Below are positions 1 through 7,186 of a DNA stretch of 8,177 bases, piece by piece; position 1 is the first letter of the stretch, and every line of letters begins with the position of its first letter. A program made the translations under genes and the position numbers. This DNA is from Bacteroidales bacterium (GTDB taxonomy: Bacteria > Bacteroidota > Bacteroidia > Bacteroidales > VadinHA17): positions 1 to 8,177 of the forward strand of contig DOTV01000118.1 of the NCBI GenBank assembly GCA_003520925.1. The letters run 5' to 3'. The notes under the pieces are model-generated. The model did not search any database. It was not told the origin of the DNA and saw only the letters and a list, made by a program, of their open reading frames with translations.

Positions 1-159
1 GCTCTCTTTGCAAAGGGATTTACTAATCAGCTTTTACTCGAAGCAGGTGTTCTTTTAGTATCTATTAAAATTATAATGATGTCATACAAAAACATCCAGA
101 ATTTTAATGAACTCAAAAAAGATCTTCACGAGATAAAGAAATTATTAAAAGAAGAATAG
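1..159 (+). CDS. 3' end of an unrecognised gene (last 52 codons)
   Basis: Frame 1 is open from the window edge to TAG at 157-159. It encodes 52 residues that begin ALFAKGFTNQ and end LKKLLKEE-like (HEIKKLLKEE). The visible part has a hydrophobic stretch (LLLEAGVLLV followed by SIKIIMM) and then a charged, helix-forming tail rich in Lys, Glu and Leu. A membrane-associated helix followed by a short coiled coil would fit. The start and most of the protein lie outside the window, so no family can be named. It converges on the minus-strand gene ending at 213, with 53 bp between the two stop codons. That the frame is coding is inferred from its uninterrupted run to a natural stop and its plausible composition. 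Confidence 0.5.
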   Translation, partial: ALFAKGFTNQLLLEAGVLLVSIKIIMMSYKNIQNFNELKKDLHEIKKLLKEE

Positions 160-164
160 GTCGA

Positions 165-195
165 CCCGCTGATGGTGGTTTGCGCAATCAGCCGG
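165..195. terminator. Hairpin between two converging genes
   Basis: GCTGAT (168-173) pairs with ATCAGC (187-192). After a C-C mismatch the stem extends by CC (165-166) with GG (194-195), and the loop is 13 nt. It sits between the stop of the plus-strand gene (159) and the stop of the minus-strand gene (213), where a shared bidirectional terminator would be expected. Neither side has a clean run of T, so it may only protect 3' ends or be chance. Confidence 0.3.
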
Positions 196-212
196 TGGAA
201 CTGAACAGAAAT

Positions 213-1160
213 TTATTTACGATTTTTATCAATAAACTTTTCATAAACCAGCCTGGCAGCAAACAGATCAAAAAGTGCACTGCCTACAGTCTTGTATAAT
301 CTGGTTGGATTATCATCAGCTACAATATTACCTGCTATCAGGCTGCCTATCGGAAAAATACTTCTGTCAGCTATCCAATTGCTCCTTACGGGAGTTATCA
401 AATCACCGCTCTCGTCTTTACCGTCCATGGTATCTACAAAAATCTGATCAACCTGCCTGAATAGCTGCTCCGGAAACTCCCTGCAGTCGGGTTTATATGA
501 ACCAATTCCCACAAATGTCTTTCCGGTAAATAGTTCTTTCGAATTCTTAAAAACCGGATCCTGAGAATTTGTTGCAGAAATTATAACCTGTGAATTTAGT
601 GCAACATGATCAGAATCATTTGTAAGATGTACCCTTATGTTGGGATAACTGAAATTCATTTCAACTGCAAACCGTTTTAGATTACCGGGGTTCTGGTCAA
701 AAGCCCAGATCTCGTCTATCTCACGCACCGAACAGGCAAAAAGGGCCTGGTAAATTCCCTGGACCCCGGTGCCAATTATACCCAAAGAATGACTATTCAG
801 TGGCGACAGATGCCTTATACCTGCTGCGCTAACTGCTGCTGTTCGCATTGCAGTAATCATTCCCCCATCCAATATTGCAAGAGATTCTCCTGTTTTTGTA
901 TCATTCAATACAACTGTCCCATATATTGAGGGTCGTCCTTTTTCTCTGTTATCCGGACAAAACGAAACCATTTTGGTGGCCCAGTATTCATCAGTTATAC
1001 ATGGCATAAGAAGGAATATAGCATCACCATAATCAAGATGCATCCTCTTTGGCATAACAAACCTGCCGGTTGTTATCATCTGCAATGCAGTTTCCATAGT
1101 GTCGACCCAATCTGACTGAGAGGCAGTATCTGATATGGTCTTGCTGTCAAAAAATTCCAT
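213..1160 (-). CDS. Ornithine cyclodeaminase / mu-crystallin family oxidoreductase (ketimine-reductase-like)
   Basis: A 315-residue protein, the usual length for the family (PF02423), which includes ornithine and lysine cyclodeaminases, archaeal alanine dehydrogenase and mu-crystallin ketimine reductases. The Rossmann loop IGTGVQG lies at 129-135, with an acidic residue closing the next strand (AFDQNP, D155), suggesting NAD(H) preference. Family substrate-binding residues appear to be R39 (MPKR), K63 (WATKMVSF) and R106 (MRTAAVSA). The C-terminal KTVGSALFDL (290-299) is also typical. Where true cyclodeaminases have the catalytic Asp (motif GGDCPGK), this protein has GSYKPDCRE (220-228), with Tyr instead. 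That resembles reductases such as mu-crystallin (GASRPDWRE), so reduction of a cyclic or linear imine, or an amino-acid dehydrogenase role, is more likely than ornithine cyclisation. It is cytoplasmic and lies 95 bp downstream of the serine dehydratase, probably co-transcribed. The start is the ATG at 1160; no Shine-Dalgarno is visible. Family assignment is firm; substrate is unknown. Confidence 0.9.
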   Translation of the reverse strand: MEFFDSKTISDTASQSDWVDTMETALQMITTGRFVMPKRMHLDYGDAIFLLMPCITDEYWATKMVSFCPDNREKGRPSIYGTVVLNDTKTGESLAILDGGMITAMRTAAVSAAGIRHLSPLNSHSLGIIGTGVQGIYQALFACSVREIDEIWAFDQNPGNLKRFAVEMNFSYPNIRVHLTNDSDHVALNSQVIISATNSQDPVFKNSKELFTGKTFVGIGSYKPDCREFPEQLFRQVDQIFVDTMDGKDESGDLITPVRSNWIADRSIFPIGSLIAGNIVADDNPTRLYKTVGSALFDLFAARLVYEKFIDKNRK

Positions 1161-1255
1161 CAGAACTATATTTTTATACCTTATTGACTTCCTAGTAACA
1201 TTCGTTGCATATATCTGGATATGTTGTAATTATTTCAAAACAGACGTATCAAAAT

Positions 1256-2830
1256 TTAAAGATTTTTCGTTTTTAGTGACTTATAAAGTTTCAATGCAGC
1301 CGGGGTCATCGATAATCCTCCAAGACCGGTACAGCACAATGAGGAGGGCATGCTTTCACCTACAGATCTCATTGCATCAATTACCTCATCGAGAGGAATA
1401 ACCGGATCAAAACCGGCAATGCTCATATTTGCAGCATTAAGTGCATTGGTAGCTCCCAGAATATTTTTCCCGAGGCATGGGACCTCAACACGGTCAGCAA
1501 CAGGATCACAGATCATACCAAGAAGATTCTGCAAAGCTATTGAAGATGCATTTATTGCCTGCCCGGCCGTCCCACCCATAAGCTGTACAAGTCCGGCCGC
1601 CGCCATGGCTGATGCGGCGCCACACTCAACCTGGCATCCTCCTTCCTCCGCAGCAAAAGTATATTTGTGAGCAATAAAAACACCTATTAGTCCTGCTGCC
1701 AGAAATGCTTTTACAATGGAGCCGAAATCATCAGAAAAATCTTCTGCAACGCTGAAAATAGCTCCCCCGAGCACTCCTGCCGACCCTGCAGTAGGAGCTG
1801 CCACAATGATTCCCATTGAACTTTTTGCTTCCATTATAGCTGTCACATAGGCAATTATCTTGTTTTGAATGGTCGCGATTATTTTTTTATTCTTTTCAGC
1901 TTCGATGATCAGGTGAGACTGATGCCCGAGAATTCTGTCCTTATAGGTCGTCCCTTTCAATCCTTCATGAATAGAATTCTTAATCTTTGAAACAATATCA
2001 TGCATGAGAGAGAGAGCTTTTTCAGAATCTATACCTGCACGGGCACATTCATACAAAATAGCAAGATCAGCAAGATCATAACCTTTTTGTCCGGATAATT
2101 TGAGCAACTCATCTATTGTAGTAAAAGGTAATTCTTCTTTTGTCCCGGCAAGAATTGGCATTACAGGATCGATTTCCCGTATCCAGGTAACATTTTCGGA
2201 GTCATTTATAAGATCTTTGACTTTCATGAGTAACGGGTCTCTCGATTTTATATTGATCAGAAAATTATTTTGACCTTTTTGGGTAAAACTGATCTCTGAA
2301 TGATCTGTAGAATTCTTCAGAATTTGAAAAAGCTTCTGAATTTTTCCCTGAGGTTGGGATTCACAACAAATCAAGGTTTCAAAATAGTCACCTCTGACTA
2401 AAACCTCAAATCCGTTGATATTCTGCATTTCGATCATCCCTCCGCCTGTTGAAACGGCAATGAAGTGAAATTGTTCCTGCTTATTGTTTTCAACCTGGAT
2501 TTTGTATGTATTAGGGTGAGAAGGTTCGAAATCTGTGATCTGAAATCTTATTTTCAATTTGCGTTCTTCAGCCAGCTCTTTATATCTTACAATGGATGGA
2601 TCAAGAATACTTACTCCAAGCAGTCCGCAAATAAGACCCATTGCGCTACCATGTCCTTCATATGTTGTTGCCAGTGATCCTTTCCTGTCAAATTCAACCA
2701 GCACCTTCCCATATTCAGGAGGACAAACCTGTCTGATTATCATTCCGATGCGATGGGAAGCGGCAGTATGAGAACTGGAAGGACCCCTCATTACCGGACC
2801 TATAACATCGTTAAAAATGCTTGGCATCAT
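1256..2830 (-). CDS. sdaA: L-serine dehydratase (ammonia-lyase), Fe-S type, beta and alpha parts in one chain
   Basis: Deaminates L-serine to pyruvate and ammonia with a [4Fe-4S] cluster. Its 524 residues equal about the sum of Bacillus SdaAB (220) and SdaAA (300). The order is beta domain (about 1-105, with the substrate loop GPSSSHTAA at 16-24), a degenerate ACT-like regulatory segment (about 138-222), then the alpha catalytic domain (about 236-524) with APTAGSAGVLGG at 345-356. Probable cluster ligands are C399 (EEGGCQ), C441 (MICDPVA) and C452 (VEVPCLGKN). The C-terminal region usually written RETxxGGL in Bacillus SdaAA reads CCTGLGGL here (499-506), adding two adjacent cysteines. There is no terminal Cys like the one that occupies the cluster in E. 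coli or Legionella enzymes. Start is ATG ATG at 2830/2827. It follows the fucosidase after 149 bp and precedes the imine-reductase-like gene by 95 bp. Function is confident; other hydroxy-amino-acid substrates cannot be excluded. Confidence 0.93.
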   Translation of the reverse strand: MMPSIFNDVIGPVMRGPSSSHTAASHRIGMIIRQVCPPEYGKVLVEFDRKGSLATTYEGHGSAMGLICGLLGVSILDPSIVRYKELAEERKLKIRFQITDFEPSHPNTYKIQVENNKQEQFHFIAVSTGGGMIEMQNINGFEVLVRGDYFETLICCESQPQGKIQKLFQILKNSTDHSEISFTQKGQNNFLINIKSRDPLLMKVKDLINDSENVTWIREIDPVMPILAGTKEELPFTTIDELLKLSGQKGYDLADLAILYECARAGIDSEKALSLMHDIVSKIKNSIHEGLKGTTYKDRILGHQSHLIIEAEKNKKIIATIQNKIIAYVTAIMEAKSSMGIIVAAPTAGSAGVLGGAIFSVAEDFSDDFGSIVKAFLAAGLIGVFIAHKYTFAAEEGGCQVECGAASAMAAAGLVQLMGGTAGQAINASSIALQNLLGMICDPVADRVEVPCLGKNILGATNALNAANMSIAGFDPVIPLDEVIDAMRSVGESMPSSLCCTGLGGLSMTPAALKLYKSLKTKNL

Positions 2831-2899
2831 TGGCTTTGGTACATTTTATTAAATAGTGAAAGATTACCTTGTTACTTAGCATTAATTATGGTTATAAAA

Positions 2900-2907
2900 C
2901 AAATCTA
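2900..2907 (-). promoter_or_regulatory. Possible Bacteroidota -7 promoter box before the serine dehydratase
   Basis: On the minus strand the sequence is TAGATTTG, an exact match to the Bacteroidota -7 consensus TAnnTTTG. It lies 69 bp upstream of the ATG, giving a leader of roughly 60 nt. The expected -33 TTTG is not clear about 20 bp further upstream; the nearest match is only TTTT-like. An 8-mer with two free positions occurs often by chance, so this is suggestive only. If real, the serine dehydratase and the reductase-like gene could be transcribed without the fucosidase. Confidence 0.3.
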
Positions 2908-2979
2908 ATGCTATTTATCTCCTGAAAAATAAGATCCGGTTATTATTATTTATCTGCAAGCTTTAAGAAAATATCTGGC

Positions 2980-5439
2980 TCAATCTTTCCCAAGTTTATA
3001 GATTTTAAATGGTTCTGTATCAAATTCCACAGTACCATCAGAATGTTTTGTGACTTTTACTTTCTTCCCGTTATTCTTTACAAAACTGAGGTTGCCGGCA
3101 TGTAACCTGCAGGATTGCCCGGCTTTTGACAGAATTTCAACTGATGTCACTTCCCTGGCTTTCCAGCTGAACTTAAGTTCGAAAGCTCCTCTTGCACATA
3201 CCCCGTTAATAGAACCGTCAGCCCAGTCATCAGGAAGGGCTGGCAAGAGATCTATAACTCCTTCGTGAGATTGTATTAACATCTCTGTTATTGCAGCTGT
3301 TACTCCAAAGCTGCCATCGACCTGCAGGGGAGTATAGCATTTGGCAAAAAGTTGAGGGTAACACTGCTCGTTAATATACCCCTGAAATATTTTGTATGCC
3401 CTGTTCCCATCATATAAACGTGCCCAGAGACTCATTTTCCAGGCCCTTGAAAACCCGGTACCGCCGTCTCCGCGTTGTTCAAGCACTTTTTTGACAGGAT
3501 CTGTTAACTCTGGTGTTCTTTTTGCTGAAATAACATTTCCAGGATAGAGACCATAAAGGTGTGAAAAATGACGATGTTTATCCTCCATCTGATCCAGATC
3601 ATCAGACCATTCCTGAAGTGCACCGCTAGCTCCAATTTGAGGTGGAACAAGTCGTGCTCTTGCTTTCGTAACCATTCCTGCAAAATCCTTATCTAATCCA
3701 AGCACTTCAGATGCTTTAACGTAATATCCAAAGAGATCAGTCAGTATCTGCATATCGATCGATGAACCGGCACAAATAGTTGTAAAATAGTACATAGCGG
3801 TCACTTCATCGAAGAAGTATCTATACCCGGGTCCTTTTGGCGGATTTTCAGGTGAAGTGGATGGATTGGTAATTAACCATTTACCATTTGGGTGCTCAAC
3901 GAGAAAATCCATAAAGAATTCAACCGAACCTTTGATTATAGGATAAACCTCCTTCAGATAATCATTGTCAAGAGTAAAGAGATAGTGTTCCCACAGGTGT
4001 GTCGTTAACCATGCTCCTCCGACCGTAAATGTACCCCATGTTGGCCCGTCCATCGGTGCTGCTACTCTCCAGATATCAGTATTCTGATGAAAAACCCAGC
4101 CTCTTGCACCATAGTGTTCTTTTGCAACCTGGCCTCCCTGATCTGTAAGTTCTTTAACCATTTTAATCAGTGGTTCAGTCAATTCCGACAGGTTACCTGT
4201 TTCTGCCGGCCAATAGTTCATTTCCGTATTAATATTTGTTGTGTATTTTGAATCCCACGATGGATTCATGTCCTTGTTCCATATTCCCTGAAGGTTGGCA
4301 GGTTGTGTCCCGGGACGGGATGATGATATCAGAAGGTACCTTCCAAATTGATAACAAAGTGAAGCTAATTGTGGATCAGGTGCGGCAGCAAAGCTCTTCA
4401 GCCTTTCGTCAGTCGGAAGATACGAGGTCATTGTTGAAGGAAGAGTAATTGTAACTCTGCCAAACAGAGATTTATAATCCTTCACTGCAGCTTCCTTTAT
4501 CCAGTTATAGGACTTGCCTTCGATGCCTTTCAGATATTTATCAACTCTTTCCTGACAATCGGCACTTACATCCTTGTAATTAATGAAGTTTGTTGCAGCA
4601 ACAAAATACAGTGTCACGGCATCAGCATTTTCAATAATAAGATCATTATCGTCGACTTTCACAGTACCTCCTTCAGCCGCAGCTTTCAATCTGGCCTCAT
4701 ATCGGACTTTCCCCTCTATACCCATATAGTCGCCCGATTTACCTGATAGTCTCAAACCATCATTCCCAACTCCATCCATTCTGAAATAATCAGTTGCGTA
4801 GTTCGACATGGAACTATTTCTTTCACCATGCAGCTCGGCAGTAAAAGAAACACTTCCGGGTTTATCAGCTGTAAGTCTTATTGCTATTGTCTGCTCAGGT
4901 GCTGAGGAGAAGACTTCTCTCAGGTAGGTAACCCCATTTACTGTGTACTGAACAGATGTTATTCCTGTTTTAAGATCGAGCCAGCGCTTATAGCCGTTAA
5001 CATCCTTCTCATTTTTAAATGAAAGAATGAGATTTGCAAGAGCCTGATATTTCTGCTGTTCAACCGGATAACCTATCAGATATCTTCCAAAAAGCTTATG
5101 TGCCTTAATTGGATTCCCCTGAAAGATATCCTTCTGAATTTCCGGTAATACCTTGTAACCACCTTTAACTAAAGTTGAATATGGACCTCCGGACCAATAT
5201 GTTTCTTCATTAAGTTGGATTCTTTCTTCTCCGTATTTTCCAAATACCATTGCTCCAAGACGACCATTTCCTACTGGAATGGCTTCCTCCCATACCGAAG
5301 CCGGAGATCTGTACCATAGTGTTGTTGAAGGATCAAAACTCTTGTTATCTATTGAATTTGAAATATTTATATCCTGACCTCTGGAAGAATTAAATGAAGA
5401 GAAGAGAAGGAGTAAAAAGGCAAATGAGTTTTTTTTCAT
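2980..5439 (-). CDS. Secreted GH95 alpha-L-fucosidase (alpha-1,2-L-fucosidase type)
   Basis: An inverting glycoside hydrolase that removes terminal alpha-1,2-linked L-fucose (or related L-galactose) from host glycans, milk oligosaccharides or plant xyloglucan. At 819 residues it is full length for GH95. A signal peptide (MKK, hydrophobic core 5-16, likely cleavage in SSRG|Q near residue 21) without a lipobox Cys points to a periplasmic or secreted enzyme. The N-terminal GH95 signature is WYRSPASVWEEAIPVGNGRL (42-61) followed by NEETYWSGGP. The (alpha/alpha)6 catalytic domain carries NLQGIWN (382-388), NINTEMNYWP (402-411, with the paired Asn N402/N404 that activate water), SPEN (general acid E531), GDGGTGFSRAWKM (657-669) and VDGSFG (D708). 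These match the N421/N423, E566 and D766 set of Bifidobacterium AfcA, so it should be active. A beta-rich C-terminal domain follows. ATG at 5439 is chosen because it gives the signal peptide. No SusC/D pair is nearby, so it is not visibly part of a polysaccharide utilisation locus. Confidence 0.95.
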   Translation of the reverse strand: MKKNSFAFLLLLFSSFNSSRGQDINISNSIDNKSFDPSTTLWYRSPASVWEEAIPVGNGRLGAMVFGKYGEERIQLNEETYWSGGPYSTLVKGGYKVLPEIQKDIFQGNPIKAHKLFGRYLIGYPVEQQKYQALANLILSFKNEKDVNGYKRWLDLKTGITSVQYTVNGVTYLREVFSSAPEQTIAIRLTADKPGSVSFTAELHGERNSSMSNYATDYFRMDGVGNDGLRLSGKSGDYMGIEGKVRYEARLKAAAEGGTVKVDDNDLIIENADAVTLYFVAATNFINYKDVSADCQERVDKYLKGIEGKSYNWIKEAAVKDYKSLFGRVTITLPSTMTSYLPTDERLKSFAAAPDPQLASLCYQFGRYLLISSSRPGTQPANLQGIWNKDMNPSWDSKYTTNINTEMNYWPAETGNLSELTEPLIKMVKELTDQGGQVAKEHYGARGWVFHQNTDIWRVAAPMDGPTWGTFTVGGAWLTTHLWEHYLFTLDNDYLKEVYPIIKGSVEFFMDFLVEHPNGKWLITNPSTSPENPPKGPGYRYFFDEVTAMYYFTTICAGSSIDMQILTDLFGYYVKASEVLGLDKDFAGMVTKARARLVPPQIGASGALQEWSDDLDQMEDKHRHFSHLYGLYPGNVISAKRTPELTDPVKKVLEQRGDGGTGFSRAWKMSLWARLYDGNRAYKIFQGYINEQCYPQLFAKCYTPLQVDGSFGVTAAITEMLIQSHEGVIDLLPALPDDWADGSINGVCARGAFELKFSWKAREVTSVEILSKAGQSCRLHAGNLSFVKNNGKKVKVTKHSDGTVEFDTEPFKIYKLGKD

Positions 5440-5532
5440 GCAGGCATGATTTAAAAGATTAGAATCGTCAAGTTATAAATAAATTGATTTCACCGGGTTT
5501 CTTTCATTTGTACCCTCGTATTAATTCAGAAA

Positions 5533-5594
5533 CAGGGACGGGGAATAGCCTGCGCCAATAGAATCGGGGATCCCCCGACCTCATGATTATGACC
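5533..5594 (-). repeat. tRNA-like repeat, copy A (diverged)
   Basis: This copy closely matches copy B through GGGGAATAGCCTG, the variable middle, and GAATCGGGGATCCCC. On the minus strand its 5' part reads TCATAATCATGAGGTC followed by a G-rich T-arm. That resembles the loop, 3' anticodon stem and variable region of a CAU-anticodon tRNA. It keeps the insertion in the T-loop seen in copy B, but the acceptor-like end has decayed and no D-arm is recognisable. No nuclease remnant was found next to it. Confidence 0.6.
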
Positions 5595-5809
5595 TGTAAA
5601 ATACATGATATTCTGATCGTTAATGGTTTTCTTTGGCTTTCATTATAAAGGCTTTTCCAGACAAGTGCTCCAGCAAAGCGGTAACCAAAAGGAAACTTTA
5701 GATTCCAGTTTAGTTAAAAGTTATCGGGGCTGGGTCTAAATGTCCTGGCTTTATGGTATGCGTTTACGCACTATTTCTGACACTTTCTTTTCAGGCGGGA
5801 TGTAGGTAT

Positions 5810-5833
5810 AAAAAAAACCTGCCAAATGACAGA
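5810..5833 (-). terminator. Intrinsic terminator downstream of the LRR gene
   Basis: On the minus strand TCTGTC (5833-5828) pairs with GGCAGG (5823-5818) around a 4-nt ATTT loop, giving six pairs of which two are T-G. Eight T follow at 5817-5810. It lies 58 nt beyond the LRR stop codon, as expected for a Rho-independent terminator, and would insulate the fucosidase from LRR transcription. The stem is short, so strength is uncertain. Confidence 0.5.
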
Positions 5834-5890
5834 GAGCCGTCTCATTAATTAAATTAGTCAATTTATATGAAAGGAGGAGATAGTATTATT

Positions 5891-7186
5891 TTATTTACTG
5901 CAAGCCGTGGTAAAATAAACATTCGGGCTGCCTGTTGCTTCAACTGAAACTCCACCGGGTGGGAATGGCATAGTCCAGACACACACTTTTGCCAGGTTCG
6001 GCATATTGTTTATCTGCAAATAGCAACCACTCAGGTACCCTTCTCCCGGTCCCAGCATAGAATTTTTTGAAATATCCAGGCTTGTCAGTTGATTACCACT
6101 ACATATCAAAATGTGCAACTTAAGCAGATGAGCTACATCAAGGCTTGTTAATTGGTTATTATGGCACTGCATGAATCTTAATTCAGTATTAAATGAAACA
6201 TCCAATGTAGTTAATTGGTTCTCTCCACACCATAAAGTCAATAAGGCAGTATTATTCGAAACATCCAGGTTGGCCAACTGGGTTCCTTCGCATGACAAAT
6301 AACTTAAATAAGTATTATTCGAAACATCCAGGTTGGTCAACTGGTTTCCTCCGCATGATAAAGTAACTAAATCATAATTATGAGAAACGCCAAGGGTTGT
6401 TAATTTGTTCCCCAGGCAATCTAAATATTTTAATGCAGTGCAATTAGAAACATCAAGAGTGGTTAATTTGTTAGATCCACAGTTTAAGTCGGTTAATGCA
6501 ATGTTATTAGAAAAATCCAGATTAGCTAATTGGTTACTCCAGCAATCTAAATAAGTTAATTTGGTATTCTTCGTAAGATTGAGGGTGGTTAATTTGTTCC
6601 CCAGGCAATCTAAATATTTTAATGCAGTGCAATTAGAAACATCAAGAGTGGTTAATTTGTTAGATCCACAGTTTAAGTCGGTTAATGCAATGTTATTAGA
6701 AAAATCCAGATTAGTTAATTGGTTACTCCGGCAATTTAAATAAGTTAATTTGGTATTCTTCGTAAGATTGAGGCTGGTTAATTGGTTTTCACTGCAACCT
6801 AATTTATTTAAATTAGCATTCTTCGTAACATCGAGGTCGATTATCTGGTTCGAATAGCAATCCAATTCAGTTAGTTTGGCATTCTTAGTAACATCAAGAC
6901 TTGCTATTTGATTTCCTGAGCAATTCAGATAAGTTAAATTAACAAATGCTTCAATTCCATTCAGCCAAAAAATATTATTACCGCTAACATCCAGATTGTA
7001 TACCAAAGAAGCCTCCTCATGACTAATTATACCATCACGATTTATATCAACTCCAAGTTGAATCAGGGTCTTTAAAAAGTTATTATCTGGGATGTCAACC
7101 ATTTGTTCTTCTTCCTTCTTGCAGTGGCATAGCAAAACTGAAGTCAAAAGAAGCATTAATATTTTTAGTATTGCTTTTATGATCAA
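5891..7186 (-). CDS. LRR lipoprotein with EF-hand-like loop (TTG start)
   Basis: A 431-residue exported protein, probably anchored to the outer membrane and perhaps surface-exposed, with a likely role in adhesion or protein binding (inferred from the fold). The N-terminus has lysines at 4 and 8, a hydrophobic core, and Cys at 20 and 22 followed by KKEEEQ. It looks like a lipoprotein signal with an acidic surface-export-like tail, though neither Cys has a perfect lipobox. The phylum-typical segment IPDNNFLKTLIQLG (32-45) leads into a canonical 12-residue Ca2+ loop, DINRDGIISHEE (47-58). Fourteen 21-residue LRRs follow (83-376), consensus LxxLxCxxNxLTxLDVSxNT, with a Cys ladder at repeat position 7. 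A non-repeat cap with C402 and C429 ends the protein, and there is no T9SS sorting domain. The start is TTG at 7186: no in-frame ATG exists before the upstream TAA at 7217-7219, and the ATG at 7156 would remove most of the signal peptide. Exact ligand and function are unknown. Confidence 0.85.
   Translation of the reverse strand: MIIKAILKILMLLLTSVLLCHCKKEEEQMVDIPDNNFLKTLIQLGVDINRDGIISHEEASLVYNLDVSGNNIFWLNGIEAFVNLTYLNCSGNQIASLDVTKNAKLTELDCYSNQIIDLDVTKNANLNKLGCSENQLTSLNLTKNTKLTYLNCRSNQLTNLDFSNNIALTDLNCGSNKLTTLDVSNCTALKYLDCLGNKLTTLNLTKNTKLTYLDCWSNQLANLDFSNNIALTDLNCGSNKLTTLDVSNCTALKYLDCLGNKLTTLGVSHNYDLVTLSCGGNQLTNLDVSNNTYLSYLSCEGTQLANLDVSNNTALLTLWCGENQLTTLDVSFNTELRFMQCHNNQLTSLDVAHLLKLHILICSGNQLTSLDISKNSMLGPGEGYLSGCYLQINNMPNLAKVCVWTMPFPPGGVSVEATGSPNVYFTTACSK
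6059..6940 (-). repeat. Coding array of fourteen 63-bp LRR units
   Basis: Fourteen in-frame 21-codon units without a single length change code residues 83-376 of the LRR lipoprotein. Units in the centre are nearly identical in DNA, while units toward both ends are more diverged. This is the usual pattern when arrays expand by unequal crossing-over in the middle. The fixed 63-bp period means gains or losses stay in frame. Confidence 0.9.
6399..6773 (-). repeat. 189-bp tandem duplication (three LRR units) inside the LRR gene
   Basis: Bases 6399-6584 and 6588-6773 align at an offset of exactly 189 bp over 186 bp with only three mismatches (6526/6715, 6541/6730, 6547/6736). The duplication produces LRR units 4-6 and 7-9. 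All three differences change an amino acid: N151/D214, R153/W216 and T158/A221, clustered in one unit. The other duplicated units are identical in DNA within the block. The event looks recent, and assembly collapse or expansion here is possible. Confidence 0.92.

Larger units (their letters stand above)
5440..5890. other. 451-bp intergenic region: repeat copy A and LRR terminator, rest unassigned
   Basis: This region separates the LRR gene stop from the fucosidase start. It holds a diverged copy of the tRNA-like repeat (5533-5594) and a likely intrinsic terminator for the LRR gene (5810-5833). The middle (about 5595-5809) has only short open frames; one plus-strand frame stays open for about 47 codons near 5718-5850 but has no credible start or recognisable motif. 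Just upstream of the fucosidase ATG, on the minus strand, a three-codon frame ATG CCT GCA TGA overlaps the fucosidase start as ATGA, which may be accidental. No convincing TAnnTTTG box was found for the fucosidase. Confidence 0.6.

Noticed and set aside
1350..1670. A plus-strand open frame of 106 codons
   Set aside because: It lies wholly antisense to the conserved catalytic domain of the serine dehydratase and has no recognisable family.
5862..5884. A strong Shine-Dalgarno-like AAGGAGGAGAT on the plus strand near 5871
   Set aside because: No ATG, GTG or TTG followed by an open frame lies at suitable spacing; the sequence after it is the antisense of the LRR gene's end.
6059..6940. A CRISPR-like regular array
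   Set aside because: The 63-bp period is coding and in frame with a 21-residue LRR; there are no constant repeats alternating with unique spacers.
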